A stretch of 64,000 bases of DNA from Actinacidiphila sp965342175 (GCF_965342175.1 NZ_CBDRBL010000010.1:54068-118067), one strand, 5' to 3'; numbered from the stretch's first letter, positions 51,411 through 61,093 are shown. Translations and numbers: made by a program. The notes: a model not told the origin generated them from the letters alone.

Positions 51411-52451
51411 CTACCCGGCTCGTCCCCGGTGGACGCGGACGCGGGTGGTGCCGTCCGGGGCACTCACCGGGCGTGGCGCCCGCATCGCGTCGCGGGCGGC
51501 GTGCAAAACCTCGTCCACCGTGATGCGCAGCAACCGTTCGTCGGGCCGCAGGCCGTGCGCGTCGCCCGGCCGGGCCGCGCCGTGCCGGTCCCCGTGCCAG
51601 AGCACACGGTGGCAGGGGCGGTGCGGAGGGCCCCACAAGCGCGGCGACACGGGGCCGAAGAGCACCACCGAGGGGGTGCCGAACGCCGAGGCCAGGTGCG
51701 CCAGACCGGTGTCGCCCACGATGACGCACCGGGCGTGCGCGACGAGGGCGGCCAGGCGGGTGAAGGGCACGTCGGCGGTGCCGCCCAGCACGTCTCCCGC
51801 GGCGAGGCCCGCTCGGTGCGCGACCCGCCGGGCCAGCTCGGCCTCTCCGGCGCCCGCGGTGATCACCACCCGGTGGCCCGTGCGCCGCAAGCGGTCCGCG
51901 ACAGCCGCGAACTGCTCCGCGGGCCAGCGCCGTGCCGGTGCGTCGGCGCCCGGGTGGACCACCACCGCACCGGGGGCCGGCGAGGCGGCGCGCGGCCGGA
52001 GCAGGGCCAGGTCGGAGGGGTCGGCGGGTAGGCCGTACCAGGTGAGCAGACGGCACCAGCGGGCACGCTCGTGTTCGTCCTCGTGCCAGACCGGGCCGAC
52101 CAGGGCGGGGCTGCCCGGACGGGCGTAGGCGAGCAGCCGTTCCGGCCGCAGGCGCTGGAGCAGGAGGTGGCTGGGCGGCCCGTTGCCGTGCAGGTCCACC
52201 GCGAGCCGGGGCGGTGGGCCGCGCCAGGGGAGGGAGTCTGGGACGGCCCGGCCCGGGGCCGCCGCGGGCAGCAGGCGGTCCACCGCCCCCGTCGCGGCGC
52301 AGACGCCCGCCAGTCGCGCGGGGGCGGCGAGCACCAGCTCGTGGTCGGGCAGGGCCCGGCGCAGCGCGCGCAGGGCCGGGACGGCGGTCAGAAGGTCGCC
52401 CAGGCCGAGGGCGCGCAGCACCAGGACCCGCGGCCGTGCGGGGCCCGTCAT
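51411..52451 (-). CDS. Glycosyltransferase family 9 (heptosyltransferase-like)
   Basis: The product has 346 residues. The start ATG overlaps the hldE stop by 4 bases. Rossmann-type opening VLVLRALGLGDLLTAVPAL and donor-site motifs VVVHPGADAPARRWPAEQF and GDTGLAHLASAFGTPSVV are the GT9 signature found in enzymes that use ADP-heptose. Being directly coupled to hldE and gmhA, it probably transfers the heptose made by them. It is the last gene of the ten-gene operon. Acceptor unknown. Confidence 0.9.
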   Translation of the reverse strand: MTGPARPRVLVLRALGLGDLLTAVPALRALRRALPDHELVLAAPARLAGVCAATGAVDRLLPAAAPGRAVPDSLPWRGPPPRLAVDLHGNGPPSHLLLQRLRPERLLAYARPGSPALVGPVWHEDEHERARWCRLLTWYGLPADPSDLALLRPRAASPAPGAVVVHPGADAPARRWPAEQFAAVADRLRRTGHRVVITAGAGEAELARRVAHRAGLAAGDVLGGTADVPFTRLAALVAHARCVIVGDTGLAHLASAFGTPSVVLFGPVSPRLWGPPHRPCHRVLWHGDRHGAARPGDAHGLRPDERLLRITVDEVLHAARDAMRAPRPVSAPDGTTRVRVHRGRAG

Positions 52452-53848
52452 GGCGCGGGGGGTCGCACGCTGGCGGCGGCGCGGTGGGCGAGCCGGGTGG
52501 TGGAACGGCCGTTCAGGTAGGGCAGGACCACGCACTGACCGCCCCAGGACCGTACGGCCGCGGCCTCGGGAAGCGCGTCGGCGTCGTAGTCGCCGCCCTT
52601 GGCCCACACCTCGGGGCGAAGCCGGCCGAGCAGCGAGGTGGGGGTGTCCTCGTCGAAGACGGCGACGGCGTCGACGCATTCCAGTCCGGCCAGGACGCGC
52701 AGCCGGTCGGCCAGCGGCGACAGGGGCCGTCCCGGGCCCTTGAGCCTGGTGATCGACGCGTCGGAGTTGACGCAGACGATCAGGCAGTCCCCGATCCGGC
52801 GGGCGCTCTCCAGCAACCCGACATGGCCCGCGTGCAGCAGGTCGAAGCAGCCCCCCGTGGCGACCACGGTGCCGCCGCGCGCGCGGACCTGCTCGGCGAG
52901 CGCGAAGGGGTCGGTCCGCGCCTCGGCCCGGACGGCGGGCTGGGCGTGGCCGGTGCTCCACAGGGCCGGGTTGCCCGCCCCGCCATCCGCCACGAACGCC
53001 GCGGCCTCGGCGACGCCGCGCTGGACGGCCTCCTCGGGGAGGCAGCCGTCCGCCAGTGCCCCGGCGGTCTCGGCGGCGAAGCAGTCGCCGGCGCCGCAGG
53101 CGTCGCCGGCGGCCCGGTACGGGGCCGGCACCAGCATCGGTGATGCCGCTCCCGGCCTGGTGAGCAGGACGCCGCGTTCGCCGAGGGTGACGGCGACGGC
53201 CGCCGCGCGCCAGCGGCCGGCCAGTTCGGAGCCGGCTTCGGCGCAGGAACGCAGGGAGGCGTCGGCCGCGGCTCCGTCGGCGAACGCCCGCACCTCGGCG
53301 GCGTTCGGCGTGACGAGCCGCGCGCCGGGCACGGGGGTCTGCCCCCGCGGATGGGGGTCCCACACCACCGTCGCCCGGCGTCCCAGCGCCGCCAGGTGCT
53401 CCCGGACGGCGGTGGCGGTGCCCCTGCCGTAGTCGGCGACCAGGACGGTGTGCGCCTGCCGCAGCGCCTCGGCGACGGCCCTGCCGGGGCGGCCCGGGGC
53501 GCCGTTTCCCCGGTCGACCCGGACCAGGGGGCGCCCGTCGGCCAGGACCCGCGTCTTGACGGGCAGCGTCCCGTGCAGCGGGAGTTCCACCACCCTGACC
53601 CGGGAGGTCAGCAGACGGCGTACGGTCGCGCTGGCCGGGTCGCCGCCGAGTGCGGTGACCAGCAGCACCTGCCTGCCGCCGCGGGCGGCCAGCACCGCCG
53701 CCAGGGCGGCCCCGCCGGGCCGGTGCCGGTCATGGGCCACGTCGACGACCGGCGCGGGGGCGTCCGGGGCCAGTCGCGCGCAGACCCCCTCGATGTCCTG
53801 GTCGAGCAGGGCGTCGCCCACGACCACCAGCGGTGCCCGGGCGGTCAT
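52448..53848 (-). CDS. hldE: Bifunctional heptose-7-phosphate kinase / heptose-1-phosphate adenylyltransferase
   Basis: The product has 466 residues, the normal size of HldE. The N-terminal ribokinase-fold kinase (about residues 1-310) has VVVGDALLDQD, GGAALAA and AGDACGAGDCFAAE with the catalytic Asp. The C-terminal cytidylyltransferase-fold domain has GCFDLLHAGHVGLLE with His339 and His342. Together they phosphorylate D-glycero-D-manno-heptose-7-phosphate at C1 and, after GmhB acts, attach AMP to make ADP-heptose. Both ends overlap neighbours as ATGA. The adenylyl specificity is taken from the family, not read from the sequence. Confidence 0.93.
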   Translation of the reverse strand: MTARAPLVVVGDALLDQDIEGVCARLAPDAPAPVVDVAHDRHRPGGAALAAVLAARGGRQVLLVTALGGDPASATVRRLLTSRVRVVELPLHGTLPVKTRVLADGRPLVRVDRGNGAPGRPGRAVAEALRQAHTVLVADYGRGTATAVREHLAALGRRATVVWDPHPRGQTPVPGARLVTPNAAEVRAFADGAAADASLRSCAEAGSELAGRWRAAAVAVTLGERGVLLTRPGAASPMLVPAPYRAAGDACGAGDCFAAETAGALADGCLPEEAVQRGVAEAAAFVADGGAGNPALWSTGHAQPAVRAEARTDPFALAEQVRARGGTVVATGGCFDLLHAGHVGLLESARRIGDCLIVCVNSDASITRLKGPGRPLSPLADRLRVLAGLECVDAVAVFDEDTPTSLLGRLRPEVWAKGGDYDADALPEAAAVRSWGGQCVVLPYLNGRSTTRLAHRAAASVRPPAP

Positions 53849-54474
53849 GACGTCCTCCGGCGCACGGCGGCGGGGGTGAACGGGTCGGCCCCGGGAGAGG
53901 TGAGGGCGTCGTCGAAGCACGCGCACAGCAGATGGACGGCGACCAGGTGGGTCTCCTGGATGGTGGCCGCACCGTCGGCGTCCACGCACAGCGCCTCGTC
54001 GGCGGCGTTCGCCAACGGGTTGGGCCGGGGCCCTGTCAGGGCCCACACGCGCAGGCCGGCGGCCCGTCCGGTCCGGGCGGCGGCGAGCAGATTGGGGCTG
54101 CGGCCCGAGGTGGACAGCAGCACCAGCACATCACCGGGGCGGCCGTGCGCGGCGACCTGGCGGGCGAAGACCTCCTGGTACCCGTAGTCGTTGCCGATGG
54201 CGGTCACGCTGGACGTCTCCGCGTGCAGGGCGATGGCCGAGTACGCCGGACGCTCCTGCTGGTAGCGGCCGACGAGTTCGGCCGTCAGATGCTGGGCCTG
54301 GGCGGCGCTTCCGCCGTTGCCCGCCGCGAGGAGACGGCCGCCGAACGGCAGCACCGCCGCCAGGTGGGCGCCCCAGGCGGCGACCTGTTCCACGTTCTGC
54401 CGGCGGAACCGGGACAGGGCCTCCTGCAGGGACTGGCAGTGCCGCTGCACGCTGTCGCGTGTGTAGTCGCTCAT
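53845..54474 (-). CDS. gmhA: Phosphoheptose isomerase, SIS domain
   Basis: The product has 209 residues with GAGGAGG before the ATG. The SIS fold has AAGNGGSAAQAQHLTAELVG, STSGRSPNLLAAA and the late IQETHLVAVH containing the expected catalytic Glu and His. It converts sedoheptulose-7-phosphate to D-glycero-D-manno-heptose-7-phosphate, the entry to heptose nucleotides. It is overlapped by hldE and separated by 43 bases from the preceding glycosyltransferase gene, the largest gap within the distal operon. Confidence 0.93.
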   Translation of the reverse strand: MSDYTRDSVQRHCQSLQEALSRFRRQNVEQVAAWGAHLAAVLPFGGRLLAAGNGGSAAQAQHLTAELVGRYQQERPAYSAIALHAETSSVTAIGNDYGYQEVFARQVAAHGRPGDVLVLLSTSGRSPNLLAAARTGRAAGLRVWALTGPRPNPLANAADEALCVDADGAATIQETHLVAVHLLCACFDDALTSPGADPFTPAAVRRRTS

Positions 54475-54517
54475 CCCGGTCCTCCTCGGTCGGCTGGGTG
54501 GTTGGTGGGGCGGCCGG

Positions 54518-55765
54518 TCAGTTGCGGGCCGCGGCGGCGGGCGTCCCCGCGCGGGAGGTGAGGACGTCCTGGTAGACGCGCTCGGTGGACTCGGCGACGC
54601 GGGACCAGGAGAAGCGGCTGAGGACGCGTCGCCGGCCTGCCGCCCCGCAGGCGGCGCGGGCGGCCGGGTCGGCGAGCAGCCCGCGGACGGCCAGCGCCAG
54701 AGCGGTGGGGGAGCGGGGCGGGACGAGCCGTCCGGTGCCGGGGTCGGTGACGGTGTCCAGGTGGCCCCCCACGGTCGTGGCCACCACCGGGCGGCCGCAG
54801 CTCATCGCCTCCAGCGGGACGATGCCGAACGGCTCGTAGTCGGCGGGGCAGACCACCAGGTCCGCGCCGCGCATGAGCAGCGCGATCTGCTCGCCGGGCA
54901 CTCCGCCGGTGAAGCGCACCCGGTCGGCCACCCCGCTCGCCAGCGCCAGGCCCCGCAGCCTGCGCACCTCCGCGTCCTCGTGCAGACGCTCCCGCGCGGG
55001 GCCGCCCACGACGACCAGTTCGGCGCCGGGCAGCCTCGGCAGTGCGGCGATCGAGACGGCGGCGCCCTTGCGGGGGACCATCCGCCCCACCTGCAGCAGA
55101 CGGTACCGGTACGGGCCGCGCGGGGCGGCGGGCCCCAGCGGGGTGAAGCGGTCCGTGTCCACCCCGCAGGGCACGACACTCACCCGGTGCTCCGGTATCC
55201 CCATCGCGGCCAGTTCCAGCACCTCGTCACGGCATGTGGCGATCACCCGGTCGCAGCCGATGCCGACTTCCGTCTCCCAGACGACGCGGGAGGCGGGACT
55301 TGTGTCGGCGGCTCCCTGGTGACGCCGCTTGACCGTGCCCAGCGCGTGGTAGGTGTGCACCAGCGGCAGGCGCAGCTGCCGGGCCGCCTGCAGACAGGCC
55401 ACGCCCGACATCCAGAAGTGCGAGTGGACGACGTCCGGCGGCCGCAGCCGCCAGGACCGTGCCAGGTGACGGGCGAACTCGGTCATATGCGGGAGCAGTT
55501 CGTCCTTCGGCACCGGATGTGGCGGGCCCGCCGGCACATGATGGACCTCCACGCCCGGGCACAGCGGCACCAACTGCGCCAGGTCGGGCGCGTCCCGGCG
55601 GGTGTAGACGGTGACGCGGTGGCCGCGTCCGGCGAGCGCCGCGGCCAGCCTGGCGACATGCACGTTCTGACCGCCCGCGTCGACGCCGCCCAAAGTGGCG
55701 AGCGGACTCGCGTGCTCCGACACCAGGGCGATCGCCATGGAGTCGGCGGTGTGGCGACCGTTCAT
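54518..55765 (-). CDS. Glycosyltransferase family 4
   Basis: The product has 415 residues; AAGGAGGTG precedes ATG 55765. The opening SPLATLGGVDAGGQNVHVA and the donor-site EX7E motif in YEPFGIVPLEAMSCGRPVV are hallmarks of GT4 retaining enzymes of the sucrose-synthase/MshA-like type. The gene overlaps the preceding glycosyltransferase by 4 bases. It probably uses a nucleotide-activated hexose or heptose. Order in glycan assembly unknown. Confidence 0.92.
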   Translation of the reverse strand: MNGRHTADSMAIALVSEHASPLATLGGVDAGGQNVHVARLAAALAGRGHRVTVYTRRDAPDLAQLVPLCPGVEVHHVPAGPPHPVPKDELLPHMTEFARHLARSWRLRPPDVVHSHFWMSGVACLQAARQLRLPLVHTYHALGTVKRRHQGAADTSPASRVVWETEVGIGCDRVIATCRDEVLELAAMGIPEHRVSVVPCGVDTDRFTPLGPAAPRGPYRYRLLQVGRMVPRKGAAVSIAALPRLPGAELVVVGGPARERLHEDAEVRRLRGLALASGVADRVRFTGGVPGEQIALLMRGADLVVCPADYEPFGIVPLEAMSCGRPVVATTVGGHLDTVTDPGTGRLVPPRSPTALALAVRGLLADPAARAACGAAGRRRVLSRFSWSRVAESTERVYQDVLTSRAGTPAAAARN

Positions 55766-56727
55766 GGGCACACCTCCTTGAGCAGGCGCTCCCAGTCGTG
55801 CAGGAAGCGTTTCAGTCCGTAGCGCTGGAGCGCCGCCTGACGGGCCCGCGCGCCGTCCTCGGCCGCCGCGGCGGGGTCGTGCACATAGCGGCGGGCCGCG
55901 GCGGCCAGCACCTCGGGGCGAGTGGAGACGGTGCCGGTGCCCGGGGTGACGGCCTCGACGACCTCGGTGGTGGCCAGGGCCACGACGGGCATGCCCAGGT
56001 GCATGGCCTCCAGCAGCGACAGCCCCAGTGACGTCCAGCGCACCGGGTGCAGGTAGAGGCGCCGCCGCGCCATGGCGTCGTGCAACTCGAACTGGGGCAG
56101 GTCGGCCGTGCGGCACCGTTCGGGGGGCACCTCCAGGTGCTCGGCCAGTCCTTCGGTGCGCATGCCGAAGACATCCAGTGGCACGGCCTCGGACAGCGAC
56201 AGCAGCAGGTCCGTTCCGGTGAACCGGCCGCGCCGGACGGGTTCGTTGACCACGACCGCCGCGCGGGGCAGGGTCCCGCTGTAGCGGTGGCCCGGGTCCA
56301 CGATGCCGTGCTCGATGACCACCGCGCGGGTGCTTCCGTTGTCCCAGAACAGGCGGTTGAAGTGGGTGACGTGCACCAGGGTGAGGTCGTCGCGGTCGGC
56401 GAACGGATGCCGGGTGCAGGGCACCCGCCCGGCCGGGGCATTGTGCTCCAGATAGACGGCGGGCACGTCGCGGCCCGGCAGGCGGCCGTCCAGCCACCGT
56501 GCGGCCAACTCGAGTTCGTGCGGCCGCTGCAGGAGCACCAGGTCCACCGGTTCCTCCCGCAACCGCGCCGGGGTCACCTCCCGGACCGTCGCGGGCCAGG
56601 GGAAGGTGGCGGCCCGGCCGCGTCCGTCGGGACCGCGCCCGTCGGTGACGGGTACCAGGTAGGTGTGCGGTCCCTGGACGAACGCCGTCGTCCAGGATCC
56701 GTGCACGTGCCACAGCAGAATGTTCAC
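55762..56727 (-). CDS. Glycosyltransferase, GT-B fold
   Basis: The product has 321 residues from GTG 56727 (GAGGAGG upstream; frame open to 56904). NILLWHVHGSWTTAF opens the protein; HNAPAGR and HGIVDPGHRY follow in the middle, and the C-terminal LSLLEAMHLGMPVVALATTEV is a GT4/GT1-like donor site. It overlaps the genes on both sides (GTGA and ATGA). Family is less certain than for the neighbouring GT4. Acceptor and donor unknown. Confidence 0.82.
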   Translation of the reverse strand: MNILLWHVHGSWTTAFVQGPHTYLVPVTDGRGPDGRGRAATFPWPATVREVTPARLREEPVDLVLLQRPHELELAARWLDGRLPGRDVPAVYLEHNAPAGRVPCTRHPFADRDDLTLVHVTHFNRLFWDNGSTRAVVIEHGIVDPGHRYSGTLPRAAVVVNEPVRRGRFTGTDLLLSLSEAVPLDVFGMRTEGLAEHLEVPPERCRTADLPQFELHDAMARRRLYLHPVRWTSLGLSLLEAMHLGMPVVALATTEVVEAVTPGTGTVSTRPEVLAAAARRYVHDPAAAAEDGARARQAALQRYGLKRFLHDWERLLKEVCP

Positions 56728-57755
56728 GGGAGTGCGCCTCCTCGGGTGCGGCCGGTCAGGCGGTCGACGGCGGCCAGGACCGCCGCGTCGTCCACGGCGT
56801 CCAGACAGGGATGTCCGGGGACGGGGCAGCGCCGGGCGCGGCTGCCCGCGCAGGCGGCTTCCTGATCGCCCAGCAGCACGTGCGGCACTCCGTACGGGCG
56901 CCACCGCCCGGCCGGCACGACGGGGGAGAACAGGCAGACCACCGGCGTTCCCACGGCTGCGGCCAGGTGCATCGCCCCGGTGTTGCCGACCACCACGGCC
57001 CGCGCGGAACGCAGCACTCCGGCGAGTTGGGGCCAGTCCGTGGCGCCGCCCAGGTCCAGCCCGTGGTCACCGGCGACCGCGGCGGTCAGGTGCTTCTCCT
57101 CCCGGCTGCCGGTGACCACCACCCGGTGGCCCGCGGCGGAGAGCGCCGCCACGGCGCGGGCGGCCCGGCGGACGCTCCACCGCCGTGCCTCGACCGCCGC
57201 GCCGGGGTGCACGACGACGTACGGGCCGGGGCCGGTCAGACGGGCCGTGCCGGGCGGCCGCAGGATGCGCAGCCCGCCGTCGTCGCCGTGCGGCAGCGGG
57301 AACCCGGCGGCGCGGGCCAGGTCGAGCGCGGCGGCCGCCTCGTGCCTGCGGGGCCGCCTGGTGTGCCGCAGGTCCAGCAGCGAGCCGGGGTAGTCCTCGC
57401 AGTCCGCGCAGACGTCGCCCACGCCCGCCAGCTTGAGCAGCAGGGCGACCGGCAGGGGGCTCTGGTGGAAGGAGACCAGGATCAGAGCCCGGTCGAACCG
57501 GCCCGCGCTGATCCGCCGCACCACCTCGCGCGTCGCCTCCGCGGACACCGGGGCCGGGTCCAGCCCCACCCAGGGCGCGTCGTGCACCAGCACCTCGTCC
57601 ACGCCCGGCAGCATCCGCGCCGCCGGCAGGCCCAGGGGCCCGCACAGCAGGGCGGTGTGCGCCGAGTGCGCGGCGACAGCGCGCACGGCCGGTCCGGCCA
57701 GCAGGACGTCCCCCGCACTGTCCAGCCTGACCACGAGGGTGCGCGGCGTGCTCAC
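56724..57755 (-). CDS. Glycosyltransferase family 9 (second heptosyltransferase-like)
   Basis: The product has 343 residues from GTG 57755 with GGGAG 6 bases upstream. LVVRLDSAGDVLLAGPAV, VVVHPGAAVEARRW and GNTGAMHLAAAVGTPVV are the GT9 pattern. It is a distant paralogue of the gene at 51411, so the operon could add two heptoses or two linkages. A cluster of cysteines near the middle and end (CADCEDY, CAGSRARRCPVPGHPC) is unusual for the family and may bind metal. Overlaps gmhB and the next gene as GTGA. Confidence 0.9.
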   Translation of the reverse strand: MSTPRTLVVRLDSAGDVLLAGPAVRAVAAHSAHTALLCGPLGLPAARMLPGVDEVLVHDAPWVGLDPAPVSAEATREVVRRISAGRFDRALILVSFHQSPLPVALLLKLAGVGDVCADCEDYPGSLLDLRHTRRPRRHEAAAALDLARAAGFPLPHGDDGGLRILRPPGTARLTGPGPYVVVHPGAAVEARRWSVRRAARAVAALSAAGHRVVVTGSREEKHLTAAVAGDHGLDLGGATDWPQLAGVLRSARAVVVGNTGAMHLAAAVGTPVVCLFSPVVPAGRWRPYGVPHVLLGDQEAACAGSRARRCPVPGHPCLDAVDDAAVLAAVDRLTGRTRGGALP

Positions 57756-58369
57756 CGTACGGCTCCCGCCAGCACCATCCGCACCGCCTCGAGAAGATTC
57801 TCGGCGGTGGACCGGGCCGCCCGGATCTCTCGCGGGCGGGTGGCCGGGGTGGGCACCAGGATGCCATGCGCGCCGGCGGCCTCGGCGGCGGCCACGTCGG
57901 AGCCGATGTCCCCGATGACGGCCACGTGCGCGGCCGGCACCCCCAGCCAGTGGGAGGCGGCGAGGACGAGGCCCGGCGCGGGCTTGCGGCAGCCGCAGCC
58001 GACGAGGTGCGGGCACACCGCCCACACGGCGAACGGCCCGAGCAGCGTCTCCGTCCGCCGCCTCACCGCCAGGATCTGATGCTTCGTGAGCAGGCCGCGG
58101 GCGACCCCGGACTGGTTGGACACCACGCCGACGGGGATGCCGCGGTCCCGCACGGCGTCGACGGCCTCCCGCGCCGTGGGCATGGGCTCCACCCGGTCCG
58201 GGTCGCCGTTGTAGGGCACGTCGGCGACCAAGGTGCCGTCGCGGTCGAAGAGCACCGCCTGCGGAAAGCCTCGGGGCGGCGGTGTCGAGGCGCCGGGGAA
58301 GAGCCACGGCCCCCACATGCCGCCGAGTGGCGGGCCACCCGAGGTCCCGGTGGTGAAGCGGGCGGTCAT
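57752..58369 (-). CDS. gmhB: D-glycero-D-manno-heptose-1,7-bisphosphate phosphatase
   Basis: The product has 205 residues. HAD nucleophile Asp42 and Asp44 (LFDRDGTLVAD), SNQSGVARG, the zinc loop Cys119-x-His121 and Cys125-x-Cys127 (CPHLVGCGCRKPAPG) and VIGDIGSD are all present, which identifies the GmhB subgroup. It removes the C7 phosphate so that HldE can add the nucleotide. About 35 extra N-terminal residues precede the fold. It begins 4 bases after the GT2 stop and overlaps the GT9 gene. Confidence 0.92.
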   Translation of the reverse strand: MTARFTTGTSGGPPLGGMWGPWLFPGASTPPPRGFPQAVLFDRDGTLVADVPYNGDPDRVEPMPTAREAVDAVRDRGIPVGVVSNQSGVARGLLTKHQILAVRRRTETLLGPFAVWAVCPHLVGCGCRKPAPGLVLAASHWLGVPAAHVAVIGDIGSDVAAAEAAGAHGILVPTPATRPREIRAARSTAENLLEAVRMVLAGAVR

Positions 58370-58373
58370 GTCC

Positions 58374-59417
58374 TCACCTCCTCGGCCGGCTGTTCCGCCG
58401 CCGCGGGCGCCCGCGCCGGGAGCCGGCGCAGCGGCGCGACACGCCGGTGCTCACCTGGCCGCGCAGCCAGTGCCAGGTGGCGGCGGGCGGGATCACCGCG
58501 CTGGTGAGCGCCATCGCCGTCACCTCGGCGCGCGACCGCGGGCCGGGGGCGATCCGCGCCCAGGCGAACTCGGCGGTGCCGGCGAGCCAGAGGGCCGCGC
58601 AGCCCGCGGCGGCGGAGCGACGGCCGAACGCCGCCAGCGGGAGCGCCGCCGCCGCGGCGGCGGTGATCAGCACATGGCGGCGCAGCCGGCCGCGCGGCGC
58701 TCCTGCCCGGCCCCACCAGTGCCGTCCATGCAGACGGGTCATCAGCACGTCATCGGCGTTGCCCGCCTGCAGGCGCACCGAGATCCACCGGCCGGCCGGG
58801 CGCACCGGGTGGACGGTGGTGCGCCGCCCGGCGGCCAGGGACCAGCCGGCGTCGAGGACGCGCAGCGCCAGGTCGGCGTCCTCGCGGAAGGCGCGGCGGA
58901 AGCGTTCGTCGAAGCCGCCCACGGCGCGCAGGGCCTCGGTGCGGTAGGCCATGTCGGCGGTGATCCAGCGCGCGGTGGCCAGTCCGGCGGTGTTGCGTTC
59001 CCAGTCGGTGGCGGCCCGGCCCTCGGGCAGCGGCACCTGGATGCGGGCCGTGACGGCGGCGGTGCCGCCACCGGCCGCGGCCAGGTCGCCGGCCAGATCC
59101 GCGGCCCACGTGGGTCCCGGGACGACGTCGTCGTCGAGGAAGACCACCCAGGGCACCGAACCGGCCAGCCGCCAGCCGATGTTGCGGGCGGCGGCCGGCC
59201 CCGCCGCCCGGCCGCGGACCACGGTCGTGCGCGCGCGCAGGCCGGGGGACACCTGCAACGGCGGGCACTCGTCGCCGGGCCGGTCGTCGACCACGACCAC
59301 GGCCGCGGGAGGGGGTCCGGCAGCCGCGTCGAGCGCACGCAGGCACACCTCCAGGCTGGGCCGGCCCAGGGTGGGGACGACCACGGCGTAGTCCGGCCCG
59401 TCCCTGCGGGGCCTCAT
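58374..59417 (-). CDS. Glycosyltransferase family 2 with C-terminal membrane helices
   Basis: The product has 347 residues. The start overlaps the carbamoyltransferase stop by 4 bases. The GT-A catalytic part (about residues 1-230) has VVVPTLGRPSLE, VVVDDRP, VFLDDDVVPGP (metal-binding DDD) and FREDADLALRV. The last ~100 residues contain two or three membrane helices and a very basic tail, which predicts attachment to the membrane. It probably acts on a lipid-linked or membrane-associated acceptor. Confidence 0.9.
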   Translation of the reverse strand: MRPRRDGPDYAVVVPTLGRPSLEVCLRALDAAAGPPPAAVVVVDDRPGDECPPLQVSPGLRARTTVVRGRAAGPAAARNIGWRLAGSVPWVVFLDDDVVPGPTWAADLAGDLAAAGGGTAAVTARIQVPLPEGRAATDWERNTAGLATARWITADMAYRTEALRAVGGFDERFRRAFREDADLALRVLDAGWSLAAGRRTTVHPVRPAGRWISVRLQAGNADDVLMTRLHGRHWWGRAGAPRGRLRRHVLITAAAAAALPLAAFGRRSAAAGCAALWLAGTAEFAWARIAPGPRSRAEVTAMALTSAVIPPAATWHWLRGQVSTGVSRRCAGSRRGRPRRRNSRPRR

Positions 59418-61075
59418 CGAGGACCGCCCGCACCATCGGCGAACAGCTCCGCGCGCCGTACCGCGTACGGGCCAATGGCCAGCAGGTCCACCGGGGTGGA
59501 GCCGAAGCACTCCAGCGCGTCGCGCGGGTCGTCCACCATGGGCCGGCCGGCGGTGTTGAGGCTGGTGTTGACGACCACCGGCAGGCCGGTGCGCCGCTCG
59601 AACTCCTCCAGCACCCGCGCCATCAGCGGTTCGGCGGCCGGGTCCACCGTCTGGATGCGGGCTGTCCCGTCGACGTGGACGACCGCGGGGATGCGCTCCC
59701 GCCAGGCCGGCGCGACGTCGTGCACGAAGAGCATGTACGGGCTCGGCAGGGGGCCGTGGAAGATCTCCTCGGCCCGGCCGGCGAGCACCATCGGCGCGAC
59801 AGGCCGGAACTGCTCGCGTCCCTTGACGTCGTTGAGGCGCTCCAGGTTGCCGGCGTGGCCGGGGTGGGCGAGCAGCGAGCGGTGCCCGAGCGCACGCGGG
59901 CCGTACTCGGAGCGCCCCTGGAACCATGCGACGATCGCGTTGCCGGCCAGCGCCTCCGCCACGGCGACGGCGATGTCGGCCGGCCGCTCGAAGGGGACCG
60001 CCGCGGTCTTGAGGAAGGCGCCGAGCTCCGCGTCCGTCCACTCCCGGCCGAGGTCCGCGCCGGGCATCGGGGCGGGATCGTCGCCGCCGGTCGCCGCCAG
60101 GTACAGGGCGCCACCGAGCGCCGTGCCGGCGTCGCCCGCGGCGGGCTGCACCCACACCGTGGCGAAAGGGCCCTCGGCGGCGACACGGGAGTTCGCCACG
60201 CAGTTGAGCGCCACGCCGCCCGCCATCGTCAGCAGGCCGTCGTGCGTCCGGCCGTGCAGCCACCGCACGAGGTCCAGCAGCACCTCCTCCAGCACGGCCT
60301 GGGCACTGGCCGCCACATCGGCGTGCTCCTGGGTCCACGGCTCGTCCACGGCGCGGGCCGGGCACAGCTCGGCCCAGGGCACGCCGCCCGCGTGGAAGCC
60401 GCCGTCCCCGGTGGAGTACACGTGCCGGCGCAGCTCGCCGAGCATGCGCGGCCGGCCGTACGAGGCCAGGGCCATCACCTTGAACTCGTCCGAGGAGCGC
60501 AGGAAGCCCAGGTGCTCGGTGAGTTCCTCGTAGACCAGGCCGAGGGAGTGCGGCAGCCGCTGGGCGTGCAGCGGCTCCAGCCGGTCGCCGACGCGGTGGG
60601 CCGCCAGGTGCGAGGTGCTCTCCCCGCGTCCGTCCAGGACCAGCACCGACGAGGAGCGGGCGTCGCGGGCGGCGAAGGCGCTGGAGGCGGCGTGCGCCAT
60701 GTGGTGTGCGACGAACCGCACCCGGTGCGGGTCCAGGCCGGGAAGGGCGGTGGCCAGGAAGGCGGGCGCCTGCCGCGCGTAGGTCAGCCGGACGTGGTCC
60801 CAGGGGTCGTCCAGTCCCATGTCCTCCGCGGGACGTGCCAGCGCGGGGTTGAAGGAGTACGCGACGGCGTCGAGGTCGGCGGGCCGCAGCCCGGCCCGCC
60901 GCAGGCACCAGGCCGCCGCCTTCTCCGGCAGCTCCCAGGCGGAGAAGGGCACGGGGCGCTTGCCGTGCTTGCGCCGGGAGAAGCGTTCCTCCTCCGCGGC
61001 GGCCACGGTGCGGCCGTCGACGACAAGGGCGGCGGCCGGGTCGTGGAAGAGCGCGTTGATTCCCAGGATGCGCAT
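59414..61075 (-). CDS. O-carbamoyltransferase (NodU/CmcH/TobZ family)
   Basis: The product has 553 residues from ATG 61075 (AAAGG upstream; GTG 61093 possible). The N-terminal Kae1-like domain has ILGINALFHDPAAAL, EEERFSRRKH, VAHHMAHAASSAF with metal-binding His residues, and VLDGRGE. The C-terminal domain has SEYGPRALGHRSLLAHP, REQFRPVAPMVL and VNTSLN. These enzymes make carbamoyl-AMP from carbamoyl phosphate and ATP and pass the carbamoyl group to a sugar hydroxyl. Placed in a heptose operon it probably carbamoylates the sugar or glycan. It follows a 213-base leader with direct repeats. Confidence 0.93.
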   Translation of the reverse strand: MRILGINALFHDPAAALVVDGRTVAAAEEERFSRRKHGKRPVPFSAWELPEKAAAWCLRRAGLRPADLDAVAYSFNPALARPAEDMGLDDPWDHVRLTYARQAPAFLATALPGLDPHRVRFVAHHMAHAASSAFAARDARSSSVLVLDGRGESTSHLAAHRVGDRLEPLHAQRLPHSLGLVYEELTEHLGFLRSSDEFKVMALASYGRPRMLGELRRHVYSTGDGGFHAGGVPWAELCPARAVDEPWTQEHADVAASAQAVLEEVLLDLVRWLHGRTHDGLLTMAGGVALNCVANSRVAAEGPFATVWVQPAAGDAGTALGGALYLAATGGDDPAPMPGADLGREWTDAELGAFLKTAAVPFERPADIAVAVAEALAGNAIVAWFQGRSEYGPRALGHRSLLAHPGHAGNLERLNDVKGREQFRPVAPMVLAGRAEEIFHGPLPSPYMLFVHDVAPAWRERIPAVVHVDGTARIQTVDPAAEPLMARVLEEFERRTGLPVVVNTSLNTAGRPMVDDPRDALECFGSTPVDLLAIGPYAVRRAELFADGAGGPR

Positions 61076-61093
61076 GGCGTACCGGCCTTTCAC